From the NCBI GenBank assembly GCA_014529385.2, contig CM043942.1, positions 1,528,501-1,592,500 on the forward strand: 64,000 bases of DNA, written 5' to 3'. The stretch comes from Adiantum capillus-veneris (Eukaryota; Streptophyta; Polypodiopsida; Polypodiales; Pteridaceae). Shown here piece by piece: positions 62,642-64,000 of the stretch. The notes beneath the pieces were generated by a model. The model ran no database searches. It had not been told where the DNA came from and saw only the letters and a list, made by a program, of their open reading frames with translations. Both the position numbers and the translations under genes were made by a program. The number at the start of each line of letters is the position of its first letter. Within the stretch, counting starts at the first letter, position 1.

Positions 62642-64000
62642 ATCACTAGTCGTACAAAATGGCAAAGCAACGGTGCTGTAAGGCTCTTGTGGATCTCTCT
62701 ACTTGCATTGTGTAGTCAAACTCTTGCAACCTTGTGAGCCATCTAGACATCCTAGAAGAAACATCCATGTGTTGCATTAAATAAGGAAATACTTCTCCCA
62801 TGGTTAAAACTATGAATGGTCTAGATAGTAAATAAGAGAAAAACTTAGTAGTAGCAAACATCAGTGCAAGCACCATGTGCTCCATTGCCGTGTATCCCTT
62901 TTTTGATGGAGTCATCATGTGACTAGAGAGTAGATAGGACGCATGAAAGAATTTTGTGGATCCTTTTGCATCAATATCACCCTAAGTGTGTCATTGACCA
63001 CACTAGGGTTTACATAAAACGACTCGTCCCACTTTGAAGGTGTAATGGTGGGAAGTGAGGCTAGAATTTGTTTTACCTCATTGAATTGTTGTTCATTTTT
63101 GTCACTCAAAGTGAAGATCTGTTGTTGGGTAACTTATTGTAAAGGGAGAACCACTTGAGAGAGAAGGTGAATGAACCTACTCAAATACCTCACCTTTTGA
63201 AGAAAAGAGACCAACTGCTTTGTTGTGGTGGAAAAGGGAAAATCCACCAAGGCTTGAACCTTCCTTGGGTCATCTTTGACTCTCGTGGTAGAGATCACAT
63301 GGCCAAGAAGAGTAACCTTGCTTTCACCAATGTGGCATTTCTCCATGTTGAGTTGTCCACTCAAAGGCTGCAGCCTAGTTAGACCTTCATAGACCTTCTC
63401 CAAATGAAGAGAGTGGTAACTATAGATACAAAAGTCATCAATAGAAACACAAATTTATTTTGAAGGAATGAATAAACAACAAACGTCACATATTGTTGAA
63501 AAGTGGTTGGAGCATTGGTGAGACCAAAATGCATAACTTTGTAAGAAAAACATCTCCATGACGGTTTTTTGCTTTTGATCTTCTTCAACAATGCTACTTT
63601 GGAAGTAGCCTGAGTAGCCATCACATACTGTGTAGCATTCATGTCCTGCTACCTCATTGAGAATTTTATCTTGGAAAGAAGGAGTAAAATGGTCCCTCTT
63701 TGTGGCTACATTAAGGGGCTTGTAATCAACACAAACCCTCCACTTACCATTCTTCTTTGGTGTGACTAACACTAGAGAAACCCACTCTAAGTCTTCAACA
63801 ACATAGATGAAACCTGCTTCTAGAAGTTTCCTTACCTCCTTGAGCAAGGCCTCTTGTTGAAATACTCCTAGCCGCTTGAGATTTTGCACTACATGTTTAC
63901 TTCCCTCCTTGAGCTAAATGTGATGCTGCACTATTGTGATGCCAATGATTTTATCATATTCATTAATGAGCAATGTGATAAAATTACTTAGCATCAAAAT
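62642..64000 (-). pseudogene. Ty3/gypsy RT and RNase H, same family as element 3, cut by the window edge
   Basis: Minus strand: KLLEAGFIYVVEDLEWVS, TPKKNGKWRVCVDYKPLNVATKRDHF, CYTVCDGYSGYFQSSIVEED (63455-63889); FSYKVMHFGLTNAPTTFQQYV (63379-63642); LSGQLNMEKCHIGESKVTLLGHVIS and FLQKVRYLSRFIHL (63134-63403); TITPSKWDESFYVNPSVVNDTLRVILMQKDP (62915-63109); KKGYTAMEHMVLALMFATTKFFSYLLSRPF (62646-62918). The catalytic box at about 63425-63450 reads VFLLMTF in frame with the ORF, and a one-base shift would give FIDDF-like reading, so it is damaged. Several frame breaks. Confidence 0.88.

Overview
The window is plant nuclear DNA made almost entirely of nested, mostly decayed transposable elements. 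I find no intact single-copy cellular gene. Spliced CACTA transposase genes, plant-type Ty3/gypsy and Ty1/copia elements, an L1-type LINE, and fragments of plant PLS-class pentatricopeptide-repeat (PPR) genes all point to a land plant. The PPR style (phrases close to QGLLERDVMLG followed by a MYAKCG motif) and the unusual gypsy family at 7-18 kb suggest a fern or another seed-free plant. That placement is inference.

Layout. 1-5653: minus-strand Ty3/gypsy element 1 (iMet primer site, gag, protease, RT, integrase; chromovirus-like), running off the left edge. 5654-7016: low-complexity relic with a perfect palindrome, a CT tract and a 122-bp tandem duplication. 7017-18354: minus-strand gypsy element 2, with about 2-kb LTRs at 7017-10366 and 16183-18354, a tRNA-Trp-type primer site, and a 1.3-kb TTAA-flanked DNA transposon in its left LTR. 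18355-23985: an LTR-like relic split by a LINE (about 18746-23010) that sits in its CT tract. 23986-26640: a plus-strand relative of element 2 (LTR, primer site, gag). 26640-30180: decayed minus-strand gypsy pieces. 30182-31900: AT-rich, probably LTR-derived. About 31900-37002: plus-strand gypsy element 3, with its 3' part deleted. 37406-44979: a complete CACTA (En/Spm) transposon with 3-bp target-site duplication, a six-exon transposase gene with one premature stop, and a three-exon second gene. 45214-54698: a complete 9.5-kb non-autonomous LTR element with 5-bp target-site duplication that encodes gag and protease but no pol. 54704-58650: gypsy relics. 58596-62641: a minus-strand Ty1/copia relic with one LTR. 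62642-64000: a minus-strand gypsy RT/RNase H related to element 3, running off the right edge.

Together the parts show repeated rounds of insertion into older elements. The CACTA and the gag-only LTR element have perfect target-site duplications and nearly intact coding, so they look youngest. The feature most worth following is that several LTRs of the element-2 family carry fragments of PPR genes in sense orientation. All similarity statements come from reading the sequence by eye. No database search was run.
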